Shown one piece after another: positions 1 to 7,927 of a stretch of 43,606 bases of DNA (the first letter of the stretch is position 1; each line of letters starts with the position of its first letter). The DNA is from an uncultured Eubacteriales bacterium. Its GTDB lineage: Bacteria; Bacillota; Clostridia; Lachnospirales; Lachnospiraceae. The position numbers were made by a program, and so were the translations under genes. Under the pieces are notes generated by a model, which was not told where the DNA came from, ran no database searches, and saw only the letters and a program-made list of their open reading frames with translations. Where the stretch lies: NCBI GenBank assembly GCA_900320615.1, contig ONSX01000019.1, positions 1 through 43,606 of the forward strand, read 5' to 3'.

Positions 1-1
1 T

Positions 2-1555
2 CTGGCACATGCAGGAAATACAAAAATTGCCGATGTGACACTTGCCTATGACAAGGCCGCTGATGCGTACCAGAAAGTGATTGATCTGGATCAGAATAGT
101 ACGGACGGCTATTACTATCAGGCTGAAGTTTATACAAAAGCCGGAGACGCGGCTAAGAGTACGGCACCGGAGCTTGCATATAATTATTATCAGTCGGCAC
201 TCAAGGTATACAAGAAGGTCCAGACCTCCTCTGACAGCAATGATGCAGTGGCAAAAGCGATGAGTGAACTCACTGAAAAGACTGCAGCATCGCAAATCGC
301 TGCGTTCAGTATCGTGGAGTATCACCAGAGCTCGGAAGAAGATTTAGTTGATACTGATGGAACCAATGGGATTCTGCGACTGCACAATGCAGTGATAGCG
401 GTTACGGACTCAAAGCATGCGGCACTTGAAAAATCACTTGGAGAATTGAAGAGCAAGCTGATTGAAATTGCAAAAAAAAATCATCAGCATCATCCTGGAT
501 ATGATGAGACGATGCGGGCGGAAGTGACGCGCAATGACGGAATAGTATTTTCAGTGAAAGTCACCGATCTGTGCAGTTATACTGGTATGACGCCTGATGC
601 AGATCCATACTATAGAGGCGAATGGGGGTTCAACTACGATGCACGGACGGGAAATTTATTGACACTGGATGATGTCCTCACAGATCCTTCAAATCTGCTG
701 GATACAGCCACGAAGGAATATGCGCTGGAGAACGCTGATGTTGACGCAGATGCTCTGCTGGACAGAATATCTGCCACCAGAGCCCGGCTGGATGAGGCTC
801 CTGTCTGGTGGCTCTCTGACTCTGGTCTTGTGTTAAATGCAGAGGCTAACGCAGATTCCAACGGAGACGGATATTTAGACCGAGCCGATAATATTCCTGA
901 GTTGGACTGGTATTTTTCTGGATATGGTGCCTGGATGGATGAGACAGACTATAATATGTATTTTATAAGTGCTGACAGATTCGATATGTCTCTTCCTTAC
1001 GATCAATATGGGCCTTTGTTTCAGCCAGACTATCTTCCGGGAGATCATATGGCGATGCTGAATGGTGTTGATTACGTGTCACAGGAAGAGAAGTGTCTGG
1101 AAGACGCAATATCGAGAAGCGATGAGACGGACCAGAAATATGCAAGTTGCAGGGCGATGGTCACGAAATTTGATTTCACAGGCGATGGGACAGATGACAT
1201 CATTGTTGTTATAAAAGAAACTCATGATTACGACAGCAAACAAGCGGCTTACTGCTATGCCTGCGATGGTGGACGCGCAGCCTACGCGGATGAGCTGGAT
1301 CTGCAAGCGGCAGACGATGCCTGTGGCTTCCAGAATGATCTGATTGTCAGATATGAAAATCCCGATCTTGAATCGGATGGCCCGGAAAAGTTTTGGTATA
1401 ATCGGCGTTTCACCTGGAATGGAAATGAGCTTGTTAATGCAGATGCTGGTATTCGTGATCATGCAGAAGATTTTTTTATTGAGGATGCTGTAAATATTTC
1501 ACAACTGACAGATCTGTATGATGCGTCGGTTCATATGGGCTGGAGAAGCTTCTGA
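2..1555 (+). CDS. TPR / DUF3298-like secreted or membrane protein, 5'-truncated by window edge
   Basis: The reading frame is open to the first bases of the window, so the true start, and any signal peptide or membrane anchor, lies upstream; a GTG at 35 is not preceded by a ribosome site. The visible N-terminal part (about 70 residues) reads as a tetratricopeptide-like helical pair (AYDKAADAYQKVIDLD, then YYYQAEVYTKAG). The middle contains a stretch like DUF3298/RsiV-type domains (NYDARTGNLLTLDDVL), a family often found in extracellular sensor or stress proteins. Two acidic calcium-loop-like motifs follow, DSNGDGYLDRAD and DFTGDGTDD. The last resembles FG-GAP/EF-hand loops. An extracellular role is inferred from these motifs. 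No clear terminator follows it, and the downstream HTH gene has its own promoter. The function is unknown. Confidence 0.75.
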   Translation: MAHAGNTKIADVTLAYDKAADAYQKVIDLDQNSTDGYYYQAEVYTKAGDAAKSTAPELAYNYYQSALKVYKKVQTSSDSNDAVAKAMSELTEKTAASQIAAFSIVEYHQSSEEDLVDTDGTNGILRLHNAVIAVTDSKHAALEKSLGELKSKLIEIAKKNHQHHPGYDETMRAEVTRNDGIVFSVKVTDLCSYTGMTPDADPYYRGEWGFNYDARTGNLLTLDDVLTDPSNLLDTATKEYALENADVDADALLDRISATRARLDEAPVWWLSDSGLVLNAEANADSNGDGYLDRADNIPELDWYFSGYGAWMDETDYNMYFISADRFDMSLPYDQYGPLFQPDYLPGDHMAMLNGVDYVSQEEKCLEDAISRSDETDQKYASCRAMVTKFDFTGDGTDDIIVVIKETHDYDSKQAAYCYACDGGRAAYADELDLQAADDACGFQNDLIVRYENPDLESDGPEKFWYNRRFTWNGNELVNADAGIRDHAEDFFIEDAVNISQLTDLYDASVHMGWRSF

Positions 1556-1664
1556 GTATGTTATGGTGCCAGATTCCAGCAAAACAGTGAACACTTGCCT
1601 GGCCTTCGGGACTTTTGCGAAAAGCTGGACAACAAATTGGACAAAAAACATGCACATACTCGCA

Positions 1665-1693
1665 TTGCCCGCGCATAATTCATTCGCTATAAT
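1665..1693 (+). promoter_or_regulatory. sigma-A promoter for the XRE gene
   Basis: TTGCCC (1665-1670), a 17-bp spacer, then a perfect TATAAT (1688-1693). It lies about 110 bp upstream of the HTH gene start and reads in its direction. Confidence 0.6.
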
Positions 1694-1804
1694 GTGTATC
1701 AACGAGAATAAATGCATTGCAGATTTACTTTAAATGCGCTAAAAGTGAAATGAAAATAAGTGAAATCTGCTGTTTTGCTTACACTTTATGTGAAAGGAAA
1801 GTGT

Positions 1805-3268
1805 ATGAGCGAAAATTCATTCAGTTATCTCCTGCAGGAACATATGCGGAGGAGAAAGGTCAGCCGGGGCGAACTGGCAGCAGCGACCGGCGTCGGGCCT
1901 GTTATTTTCAAGTATGTCAAGGGAACCAGACCCGTCCCGAAGCTTGAAATCGTTGAGAAGATGGCAGATTGTCTGCAGCTTTCTATTAATGACAGAAAAG
2001 AGCTGATCCATGCCTGGAGAGTTAACACTTATGGTCAGGCACGCATGGAAAGATGGGATCATGTCAGTGAGTTCTTCCGTCATTTTCAGGCGGATCCGAT
2101 GGTCGAGCCGGCCTTTTCATTTCAGCCCGCACTTGAAGAAAGAAAAGAGAACATCTCATTTTTATACAGTGATTTTGATGTACAGCAGGCGATTCTGGCG
2201 GTTATGGAAGCTGAGTCTCATCAGGACGGAGGCGGCGATGTCTTTGCGGTGATGGCTGCAGATGACCGGAAGCTGATTGAATGCTTTTATATCGCGGAAT
2301 CGCATATGAAACAGCTTCACATCCATCATGTTTTGAAGCTGTCCGTGCATTCGGAAGATGCGGCCAGGCAGGAGGCTGGAGAGAAGCTGTCTCCGGAGTC
2401 CCTGAAATTTCTGCAGCAGACAATTCCTCTGAACTTGAAGTCTCCGAATTATGAGTCCCGTTACTTTTATTCGGATAATGTACGGAGTGATCACTGGCCG
2501 TTAAATGCAAGCTTTATTCTTTCGGAAAAGCGGGCAGTGGTCTATGGAGAGGGCAACAGAGGGCTGTGCGGCATTTATGCAAAGGATCCGGGGCTTGTCT
2601 GCTATGTAAGGAGTCTGTTTGATGAGATTTACCATGAGACGCAGCCCTTCCTTGTAAAGTCGATGTCGCCGGAAGAGCTCCTTGACAGAGTGTATCCAAA
2701 TAAGGAGACGGAAGAAGTACGGCCGGTTTATGGCTATGATGAGCAGCCGTGCCTGAGCGCGTGTCTGACGAGACATATGCTTGAAAAGTATGCCCGGATG
2801 GATGAGGTTCCGCCGGAATTAGTTCAGGCGTACTTGCAGTTTATTCAGAGATATAAAAGCGAAAAGAAATTTCCAGAGATGGAATATTCGTATATATCAG
2901 GAATCAGCCGGTTTCTGAAGACCGGGCGGCTCGATGAGATCCCGGAAAGTTTATATCTGCCGTGGGAAATGAAAGACCGGATTGCCGTCATAGAAAACTG
3001 GCAGAAGGCGCGAAAAGACCATCAGACAAAATTCCTCAGGGAAAATGGTCACAGAAACGTCCATCTGACGGTTGTGATCTGGAAGCAGACGATGACGATT
3101 GACTTTCAGGAGAAGGATGAGATCTGCAAGTTCATGACACAGGAGCGGGATCTGATTGACAGCTTTACAGACTACTTTGATCATTTGAATCCTGATCTGA
3201 TTCTGCCAGAGGAAGAGGCGGATCGTCAGATCAGGGAACTGCTGGATCAGGCGAAAAAGAGCCTGTGA
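1805..3268 (+). CDS. XRE-family HTH protein with large uncharacterised C-terminal region
   Basis: This is a 487-aa protein. The start at 1805 is chosen because AAAGGAAA sits a few bases upstream; an in-frame earlier codon at 1760 has no ribosome site. Residues about 8-68 form a lambda-repressor/XRE-like helix-turn-helix (LLQEHMRRRKVSRGELAAAT, then VKGTRPVPKLEIVEKMADCL). The remaining roughly 420 residues match no domain I recognise. They are soluble-looking, rich in charged and aromatic residues, with no membrane segment. XRE proteins with such long C-terminal regions are frequent in Lachnospiraceae and are usually annotated only as helix-turn-helix proteins. It is probably a DNA-binding regulator whose C-terminal part senses a ligand or partner. 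It is monocistronic, with its own promoter at 1665-1693 and several hairpins downstream. No target can be named. Confidence 0.8.
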   Translation: MSENSFSYLLQEHMRRRKVSRGELAAATGVGPVIFKYVKGTRPVPKLEIVEKMADCLQLSINDRKELIHAWRVNTYGQARMERWDHVSEFFRHFQADPMVEPAFSFQPALEERKENISFLYSDFDVQQAILAVMEAESHQDGGGDVFAVMAADDRKLIECFYIAESHMKQLHIHHVLKLSVHSEDAARQEAGEKLSPESLKFLQQTIPLNLKSPNYESRYFYSDNVRSDHWPLNASFILSEKRAVVYGEGNRGLCGIYAKDPGLVCYVRSLFDEIYHETQPFLVKSMSPEELLDRVYPNKETEEVRPVYGYDEQPCLSACLTRHMLEKYARMDEVPPELVQAYLQFIQRYKSEKKFPEMEYSYISGISRFLKTGRLDEIPESLYLPWEMKDRIAVIENWQKARKDHQTKFLRENGHRNVHLTVVIWKQTMTIDFQEKDEICKFMTQERDLIDSFTDYFDHLNPDLILPEEEADRQIRELLDQAKKSL

Positions 3269-3711
3269 TTATGTCAGGATGCGTCTGAAAAATCAGAGGC
3301 CGGAGCCTGCAAGCCCCATTCGCGCTAGTGAGGGTTCCAGCTTCCACGTAGATAAAAGAGGCGGATGAGCCGATTTTCGCCTGATTTTTACGAGAAAGCG
3401 CTGCCGCATTTCCGCACGAAACCAGTCTTACAATCCCATCCACGCTGGCTTGGGGTGCGGCAGTTTTATTCCTTTTATCCCTCCTGTGCATCATTATTCG
3501 CTGGTTGATGGTGCACAGGAAATGGCAAGGTACTGCATGGGTGCAAAAAGTATAGAGTTTTGCATCCGTGCATGGTACCTTTTTTTTGAGCTTTTCAGGT
3601 TCATTCTGATACTGAAGGTGCTTTTTTATTGATTCTTTTCTAACAGAATCAAAATGGCAATTAAATTTTTTGGGTTCCGTTTTGAGAGCTGTGAATAAGG
3701 AAGAATGGTAT
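3269..3711. other. structured intergenic region with several inverted repeats
   Basis: This 443-bp gap holds at least five inverted repeats: AAAAATCA..GGC (3288-3300) pairing with GCC..TGATTTTT (3379-3389); AGGCG/CGCCT (3359-3382) followed by T5; CTGCCGCA/TGCGGCAG (3401-3463) followed by a T-rich run; CCTGTGCA/TGCACAGG (3483-3519); and TTGATTCT/AGAATCAA (3630-3653). The strongest terminator is listed separately. No protein-coding frame is convincing, and no promoter for an independent RNA could be fixed. Confidence 0.5.
3527..3588 (+). terminator. strong Rho-independent terminator
   Basis: A stem of about 22 bp with two or three mismatches (arms 3527-3548 and 3557-3580) is followed directly by a run of eight T. 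It is long for a simple terminator and separates the XRE gene from the zinc-ribbon gene. Confidence 0.8.
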
Positions 3712-4803
3712 ATGTGGATATGTCCTGTCTGTGGAACTGAAAATATAGATAACGCGGTTTACTGCAGGGAGTGCGGCGCGAACAGAGATAGTATTCCTGA
3801 GACGAAACCGCAGCAGTATCGTCAATGGTATGAAGATCATCAAAATGAGACGGATTATGGGAACCAGCAATGTTCTTCGAGCGATTCATATGACGGCGAC
3901 TGGAGTAATCAGAAGTCTGCTGACGAGAAGCATCAAAGCAGACACCGCGAGAATTATCATCCGATCTATAATTACACAATCGGACATGTCATTGCACTCG
4001 CAGCCTGCTGGGCCGTTACGATAGCGGTCATCCTCTCGCTGCGAAAAGAAATCTTTGGATCCTCTCCGACATCGAAATGGAAGACTTCGCCTGCATCTTC
4101 TGTAAGTGCGATGGTTGCGGAATCGGAACAAAATGAAGGCGCAGAGGATCAGTCTGCCAATACCGGTGTGAGTGTGCATGAAGAAAATTCGTCAGCTGAG
4201 GAAGAGGCGTCAGAAAGCACGATGGAGGAAATAGCCGGGGGCTCGGGTACAAAGGATGTTACGGATGGAGCGGCGCTTAATACGAAAACAGAGCATCGGT
4301 ATGAAGCTTACATTGAAGATGTAACCTGGCCGGAGGCCTTTGAAAGGGCCAGAGAAAAGGGAGGCCGCCTCGCGATCATCCGGAATGAGAATGAGTGGAA
4401 CAAAGTCTGCGCAGCCCTGGATCGGGCCGGCAACCCCAAAGTAAATTATTACATCGGAGCATCCAGAGACGCATCCGGCGACCATGGACCGTATTACTGG
4501 GTCTATGATGTAGAAATAACTGGACCGGGCAGCTACGAGTACAGATATTTCAAAGACAGCGATGTGACGCAGCAGGCTTCTCTTTCCGGTCACTGGCTGT
4601 CGGGAGAGCCGTCTTATCAGGACACTGTTTCATTGTCCAGTGGAGGAACGGCAACTGTACCGGAATGTTGCCTTACAATCCTCAGACCGGCTGGAGGTAC
4701 AGGCTGGTGGCTCAATGATGCAAGTGACTATCTGCTTGATTCGTATCCATCGGGCTATGACTTTCACGGAAAAATCGGGTACGTCGTCGAGTACGATCAG
4801 TAG
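3712..4803 (+). CDS. membrane protein: N-terminal zinc ribbon, one TM helix, extracellular C-type-lectin-like domain
   Basis: This 363-aa protein starts at 3712, seven bases after AAGGAAGA. Residues 4-21 form a zinc ribbon with paired cysteines C4, C7, C18 and C21 (CPVCG and CRECG). A polar linker leads to a single hydrophobic helix at about 90-112 (VIALAACWAVTIAVIL), followed by a Ser/Glu-rich spacer to about residue 190. Residues about 195-363 look like a C-type-lectin fold: WPEAFERAREKGGRLAIIRN, then YYIGA, YYWVYD, HWLSGEPSYQD and WWLND near the end. The ribbon should be cytoplasmic and the lectin-like domain outside, which is the usual topology of such clostridial proteins. The ligand is unknown and could be carbohydrate or protein. 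It lies about 90 bp upstream of a surface GH3 enzyme in the same direction, so a shared cell-envelope job is a reasonable inference. Confidence 0.8.
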   Translation: MWICPVCGTENIDNAVYCRECGANRDSIPETKPQQYRQWYEDHQNETDYGNQQCSSSDSYDGDWSNQKSADEKHQSRHRENYHPIYNYTIGHVIALAACWAVTIAVILSLRKEIFGSSPTSKWKTSPASSVSAMVAESEQNEGAEDQSANTGVSVHEENSSAEEEASESTMEEIAGGSGTKDVTDGAALNTKTEHRYEAYIEDVTWPEAFERAREKGGRLAIIRNENEWNKVCAALDRAGNPKVNYYIGASRDASGDHGPYYWVYDVEITGPGSYEYRYFKDSDVTQQASLSGHWLSGEPSYQDTVSLSSGGTATVPECCLTILRPAGGTGWWLNDASDYLLDSYPSGYDFHGKIGYVVEYDQ

Positions 4804-4848
4804 CTGCAGGCCTTCCGCCGTAAGAGTTGCAAGGCCAGAGTGTGGAGA

Positions 4849-4896
4849 TGAATCATACAATAATAGATAACCCGGCTTTCACTGGCTGGGCGTGAA
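4849..4896 (+). other. possible 15-codon upstream ORF overlapping the GH3 start
   Basis: ATG at 4849 follows GGAG almost directly and runs 15 codons to a TGA that overlaps the GTG start candidate of the next gene (GTGA). The arrangement would allow translational coupling, but nothing else supports its being translated. Confidence 0.25.
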
Positions 4897-6274
4897 AACT
4901 CCGATACGTGTTGATGATATGAAAGATAATCGCTCATATGTCAGATTGGTTCTGACTCTGGCAGTCTGCGCTCTGCTGGCTGTGATCTGTATGTTGACAA
5001 TGAAATATGTTCGCAAGGCTGCAGGCAGTGAGAATGATCCTGATTCGGAGGTATCAGAATCGCAGAGTATATCCGTCGTGGACGGCATATCGAGGAGCGT
5101 TTCTGCAGTACCTTCGTTGGAAGAAGGGGCAGCTTCTAACCGGTCTGTCGACTCTGGATCTTCTTCTGTTTTGGAAGACATCCGGAATAGGGACAGTCAG
5201 AACTGCCAGAACACAAGCGGTCAGAATGATGTGGAAGCGGTTCTTCAGAGTCTTTCGCTTTCCCAGAAAATCTGTCAGATGTTTTTTGTTACGCCGGAAG
5301 CGCTGACGGGAACTTCGCAGGTGATACAGGCCGGAGCAGCAACGGAAAATGCGATTCTTTCATATCCGGTCGGCGGCCTCGTCTATTTTGAGCAGAATCT
5401 GAAAGATCCGGACCAGACAAGGGATATGCTCTCGGAGACGCGGACGGATTATCAGAAGGCGGGACTCCCGGCACCATTTCTCGGAGTCGACGAGGAAGGC
5501 GGAAGCGTGGCAAGGATCGCGGACAACCCGGCGTTCGGCGTACGTGATGTCGGAGATATGCGGGATGTTGGCGCGGCAGGAGATCCTGTGGGAGCACAGA
5601 GCGCCGGGGCGTATATCGGCGCTTACCTGAAGAATCTCGGATTTAATCTGGATTTCGCGCCGGTCGCGGATGTCCTGACTAATCCGGATAATCAGGTTGT
5701 CAAGAGAAGGTCATTTGGTTCAGACCCGGCTGCTGTCAGCCAGATGGTCCGGGCAGAGGCAGGAGCCTTGCAGAATCAGGGAATTGTCCCGGTTCTGAAA
5801 CATTTTCCGGGCCATGGTGCGACAGCTGCGGATACGCACAAGGGATATGCCAGCACGGATAAGACACTGGATGAAATGCTGGCAAGTGATCTTGTTCCAT
5901 TTGCGGATGCTGTGTCCTGCGCGCCGATAATAATGGCTGCACATATTTCAGCGCCCAATGCCACGGGCGACGAAACGCCGGCTTCCCTTTCCTATGTGAT
6001 GATTACGGAAGTGCTGCGGGAACGGCTTGGTTACCAGGGAGTTGTCATTACGGATGCCCTGAACATGGGCGCGATTGCCAATGAATATTCCTCGGGAGAG
6101 GCGGCGATTAGGGCGGTTCAGGCCGGAGACGATGTGCTGCTTATGCCAAATGACTTTCATGCGGCCGAGGAAGCTCTGCTTCAGGCTGTAGAAAACGGTG
6201 AGCTTTCTGAAGAGCGGATCAATGAGTCTGTGCGAAGAATCCTGACAGTTAAGAGTAAATTCGGACTGATGTGA
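4892..6274 (+). CDS. membrane-anchored glycoside hydrolase family 3, beta-N-acetylhexosaminidase (NagZ-like)
   Basis: This 460-aa protein hydrolyses terminal beta-linked N-acetylglucosamine, typically from peptidoglycan fragments, by family analogy. Numbering from the GTG at 4892, a hydrophobic segment at about residues 18-40 (LVLTLAVCALLAVICML) anchors the enzyme, followed by a Ser-rich linker to about 110. The GH3 barrel follows. KHFPGHG (about 303-309) plus the nearby ADTHKG are the NagZ-specific loop whose Asp-His pair acts as acid/base. VVITDALNMGAI holds the nucleophile Asp at about 388. ATG at 4919 is an alternative start; neither candidate has a strong ribosome site. Firmicute NagZ proteins are commonly exported lipoproteins or membrane-anchored, unlike cytoplasmic enterobacterial NagZ. 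The C-terminal serine-type domain of larger GH3 enzymes is absent. A hairpin at 6276-6300 follows. Confidence 0.9.
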   Translation: MKTPIRVDDMKDNRSYVRLVLTLAVCALLAVICMLTMKYVRKAAGSENDPDSEVSESQSISVVDGISRSVSAVPSLEEGAASNRSVDSGSSSVLEDIRNRDSQNCQNTSGQNDVEAVLQSLSLSQKICQMFFVTPEALTGTSQVIQAGAATENAILSYPVGGLVYFEQNLKDPDQTRDMLSETRTDYQKAGLPAPFLGVDEEGGSVARIADNPAFGVRDVGDMRDVGAAGDPVGAQSAGAYIGAYLKNLGFNLDFAPVADVLTNPDNQVVKRRSFGSDPAAVSQMVRAEAGALQNQGIVPVLKHFPGHGATAADTHKGYASTDKTLDEMLASDLVPFADAVSCAPIIMAAHISAPNATGDETPASLSYVMITEVLRERLGYQGVVITDALNMGAIANEYSSGEAAIRAVQAGDDVLLMPNDFHAAEEALLQAVENGELSEERINESVRRILTVKSKFGLM

Positions 6275-6275
6275 G

Positions 6276-6309
6276 AGGCAGGTTGTGAAGATTCCTGCCT
6301 GAAATTTTA
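6276..6309 (+). terminator. terminator after the GH3 gene
   Basis: AGGCAGG/CCTGCCT stem (6276-6282 and 6294-6300) with an 11-nt loop, followed by GAAATTTTA. Confidence 0.6.
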
Positions 6310-6412
6310 TCCAAACCGGATATCTTACGAAGGGCGGACGGGGGGTGACATGCTCACCCAAGTCAGACATTTTCCAGTGCAACAGTATCTTTTGGTTAAC
6401 GGCGTAAACAGT

Positions 6413-6446
6413 CGAAACGTCCCGCGGCAGTTCGCGGGGCGTTTCG
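6413..6446. terminator. strong hairpin between convergent GH3 and dehydrogenase genes
   Basis: A 14-bp stem (CGAAACGTCCCGCG with CGCGGGGCGTTTCG, one mismatch) around a short loop. There is no clear T-run on either side, but the position 60 bp after the dehydrogenase stop suits a bidirectional stop or an mRNA 3'-end stabiliser. Confidence 0.55.
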
Positions 6447-6506
6447 GTGTTGGAACAAAATCAGGGAAGTAGTGAGGTGTATTTCATTCAGGTGCCCGGC
6501 TGGATA

Positions 6507-7778
6507 TCAGACACCAACCGTTACACCGAAATGACTGAAGATCAGGCGCTCTGCCTCCGGATTCCAGAGGCCGTTGTGCTCCTTGCAGCACTCATCCAGC
6601 TCCTTGAAGAAGGGGTCCTTTTCTCCGAGCTTTCCGAAGTCTTCGATGGCTGTCATCGGCATATCGAACTGCGTGTAGGCGAGCTTCTTGCCGCCCGGGA
6701 TGTTCGGCAGATTGCAAGTGCATTCGGCTACAGAATTGAGGCCGCCGACATGTGTGACCATGATAGCCGGATCAATGATGCCCTTTCCGGTCAGTGTATT
6801 TGCTTCGATCAGGTCATCATTATTGCCGCCGGTCGTTCCCATAATATGTGTCGCATTGTAGTGGCAGTCATAGAGGTTGACTGTCGCGCTGAAGTTCTTG
6901 TCCGCCGGGCCGGAGAAGAAGTTCATGCAGCCGTCATAGGCAAGAACGGAGTTGGCGAGCGTTGCGACGGCCGGGATCGGTACATAGACCATGACGTCGT
7001 CGTAGCCATGTCCCTCGCTGATGTCCATGAGACCCTTCTTCGGATCATCCATTTTTGCCGTGTTGACATACATGAGACGGATGCCGAGTTCCTCGGCCTT
7101 CTTCGGCGGCAGAACCTGCTCTGCGCGTGCGATCTTGGCGTCGTTTACGTCTGTGACGACGATGAGGTCCGGATGGTACTTTGAGACGAGCGCGTAGGAG
7201 ACAGCGCCGAGTCCCATCGGTCCGCAGCCGCCCATGATGATAAGGTTGCCGTGCGGTTTCATGCCCATCTCGTGATGATAATTCGCCTGCTTTGTGTGGT
7301 ACATGGCGTGCATGGCACCAATCGAGCAGGAGAGCGGTTCACCAAGCGAGGACTTGTAGAAGCTGTCGCCCTCGAACGGCATCAGCGCACCGACTTCCAT
7401 GGCTTCGTGCGGGAAAATGCAATACTCTGTGTCGCCGCCGAAGTACTCATAGGAGTAGCCCGGGGAAGCCATGCTGCCCTTGTAGTTCAGGGCCGGCTGC
7501 TGCGCAAAGCGCTCGCCTGGCTTGAACTGGTCCTGCCATTTCCTGCCGACCTTTACAATAATACCGGAAAATTCGTGGCCTGTGATGATCGGGTGTGTGT
7601 CGACGTTCTGCGGGCATCTCTTGTGCTTCTTGCCCTGCAGCGCCAGCTTGTACGTTGACATGCACAGGGAATCACTGTAGATCTTCGCAAGGATTTCGTC
7701 GTCCTTTATTTCCGGAAGTTCAAACTCTTCAAGTCTTAAATCCATCTTGCCGTACATTCTGACAGCTCTTGTTTTCAT
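6507..7778 (-). CDS. MDR-family zinc alcohol dehydrogenase, sorbose-1-phosphate-reductase-like
   Basis: This 423-aa protein starts at 7778 after AAGGAGG. It resembles SorE-type L-sorbose-1-phosphate reductases in length and N-terminal sequence (MKTRAVRMYGKMDLRLEEFE). A catalytic-zinc cysteine lies in DSLCMSTYK and the following zinc motif is GHEFSG. The four-cysteine structural zinc lobe of classical alcohol dehydrogenases is missing, as expected for this subgroup. The Rossmann NAD(P) motif is GGCGPMGLGAV, with acidic VVTDVND at the end of beta-2, suggesting NAD(H). It is the second cistron after the PTS gene, 149 bp apart. It most likely oxidises the hexitol phosphate produced by that PTS (or reduces a ketose phosphate). 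It is not of the MtlD family. The exact substrate (mannitol-, sorbitol- or sorbose-phosphate) cannot be read from sequence. Confidence 0.85.
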   Translation of the reverse strand: MKTRAVRMYGKMDLRLEEFELPEIKDDEILAKIYSDSLCMSTYKLALQGKKHKRCPQNVDTHPIITGHEFSGIIVKVGRKWQDQFKPGERFAQQPALNYKGSMASPGYSYEYFGGDTEYCIFPHEAMEVGALMPFEGDSFYKSSLGEPLSCSIGAMHAMYHTKQANYHHEMGMKPHGNLIIMGGCGPMGLGAVSYALVSKYHPDLIVVTDVNDAKIARAEQVLPPKKAEELGIRLMYVNTAKMDDPKKGLMDISEGHGYDDVMVYVPIPAVATLANSVLAYDGCMNFFSGPADKNFSATVNLYDCHYNATHIMGTTGGNNDDLIEANTLTGKGIIDPAIMVTHVGGLNSVAECTCNLPNIPGGKKLAYTQFDMPMTAIEDFGKLGEKDPFFKELDECCKEHNGLWNPEAERLIFSHFGVTVGV

Positions 7779-7927
7779 AATAAATAACCTCCTTCAGGTG
7801 GTTGGTGCGGCCGCAGCGTAGGCGGCCGTGATCGTTGTTTACGGAAGACCCGGCGACGCAGATTGTATTTGCTGCGGCGCCGCAAAGTAAGGAATGGATG
7901 ATTGTGTTGCCAATAGCTTGCGGGGCT
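7779..7927 (-). other. intercistronic region with GC-rich hairpin
   Basis: The 149-bp space between PTS and dehydrogenase genes contains a GC-rich inverted repeat (GCGGCCGC with GGCGGCCG, about 7806-7830) and a second small GC-rich palindrome (GCGGCGCCGC) near 7875. These may stabilise the upstream mRNA or lower downstream expression. The AAGGAGG ribosome site for the dehydrogenase lies just before its ATG. Confidence 0.4.

Noticed and set aside
6447..7184. Long open frame (245 codons) on the plus strand inside the dehydrogenase gene
   Set aside because: It is fully antisense to a well-supported MDR dehydrogenase and has no ribosome site or known motif.
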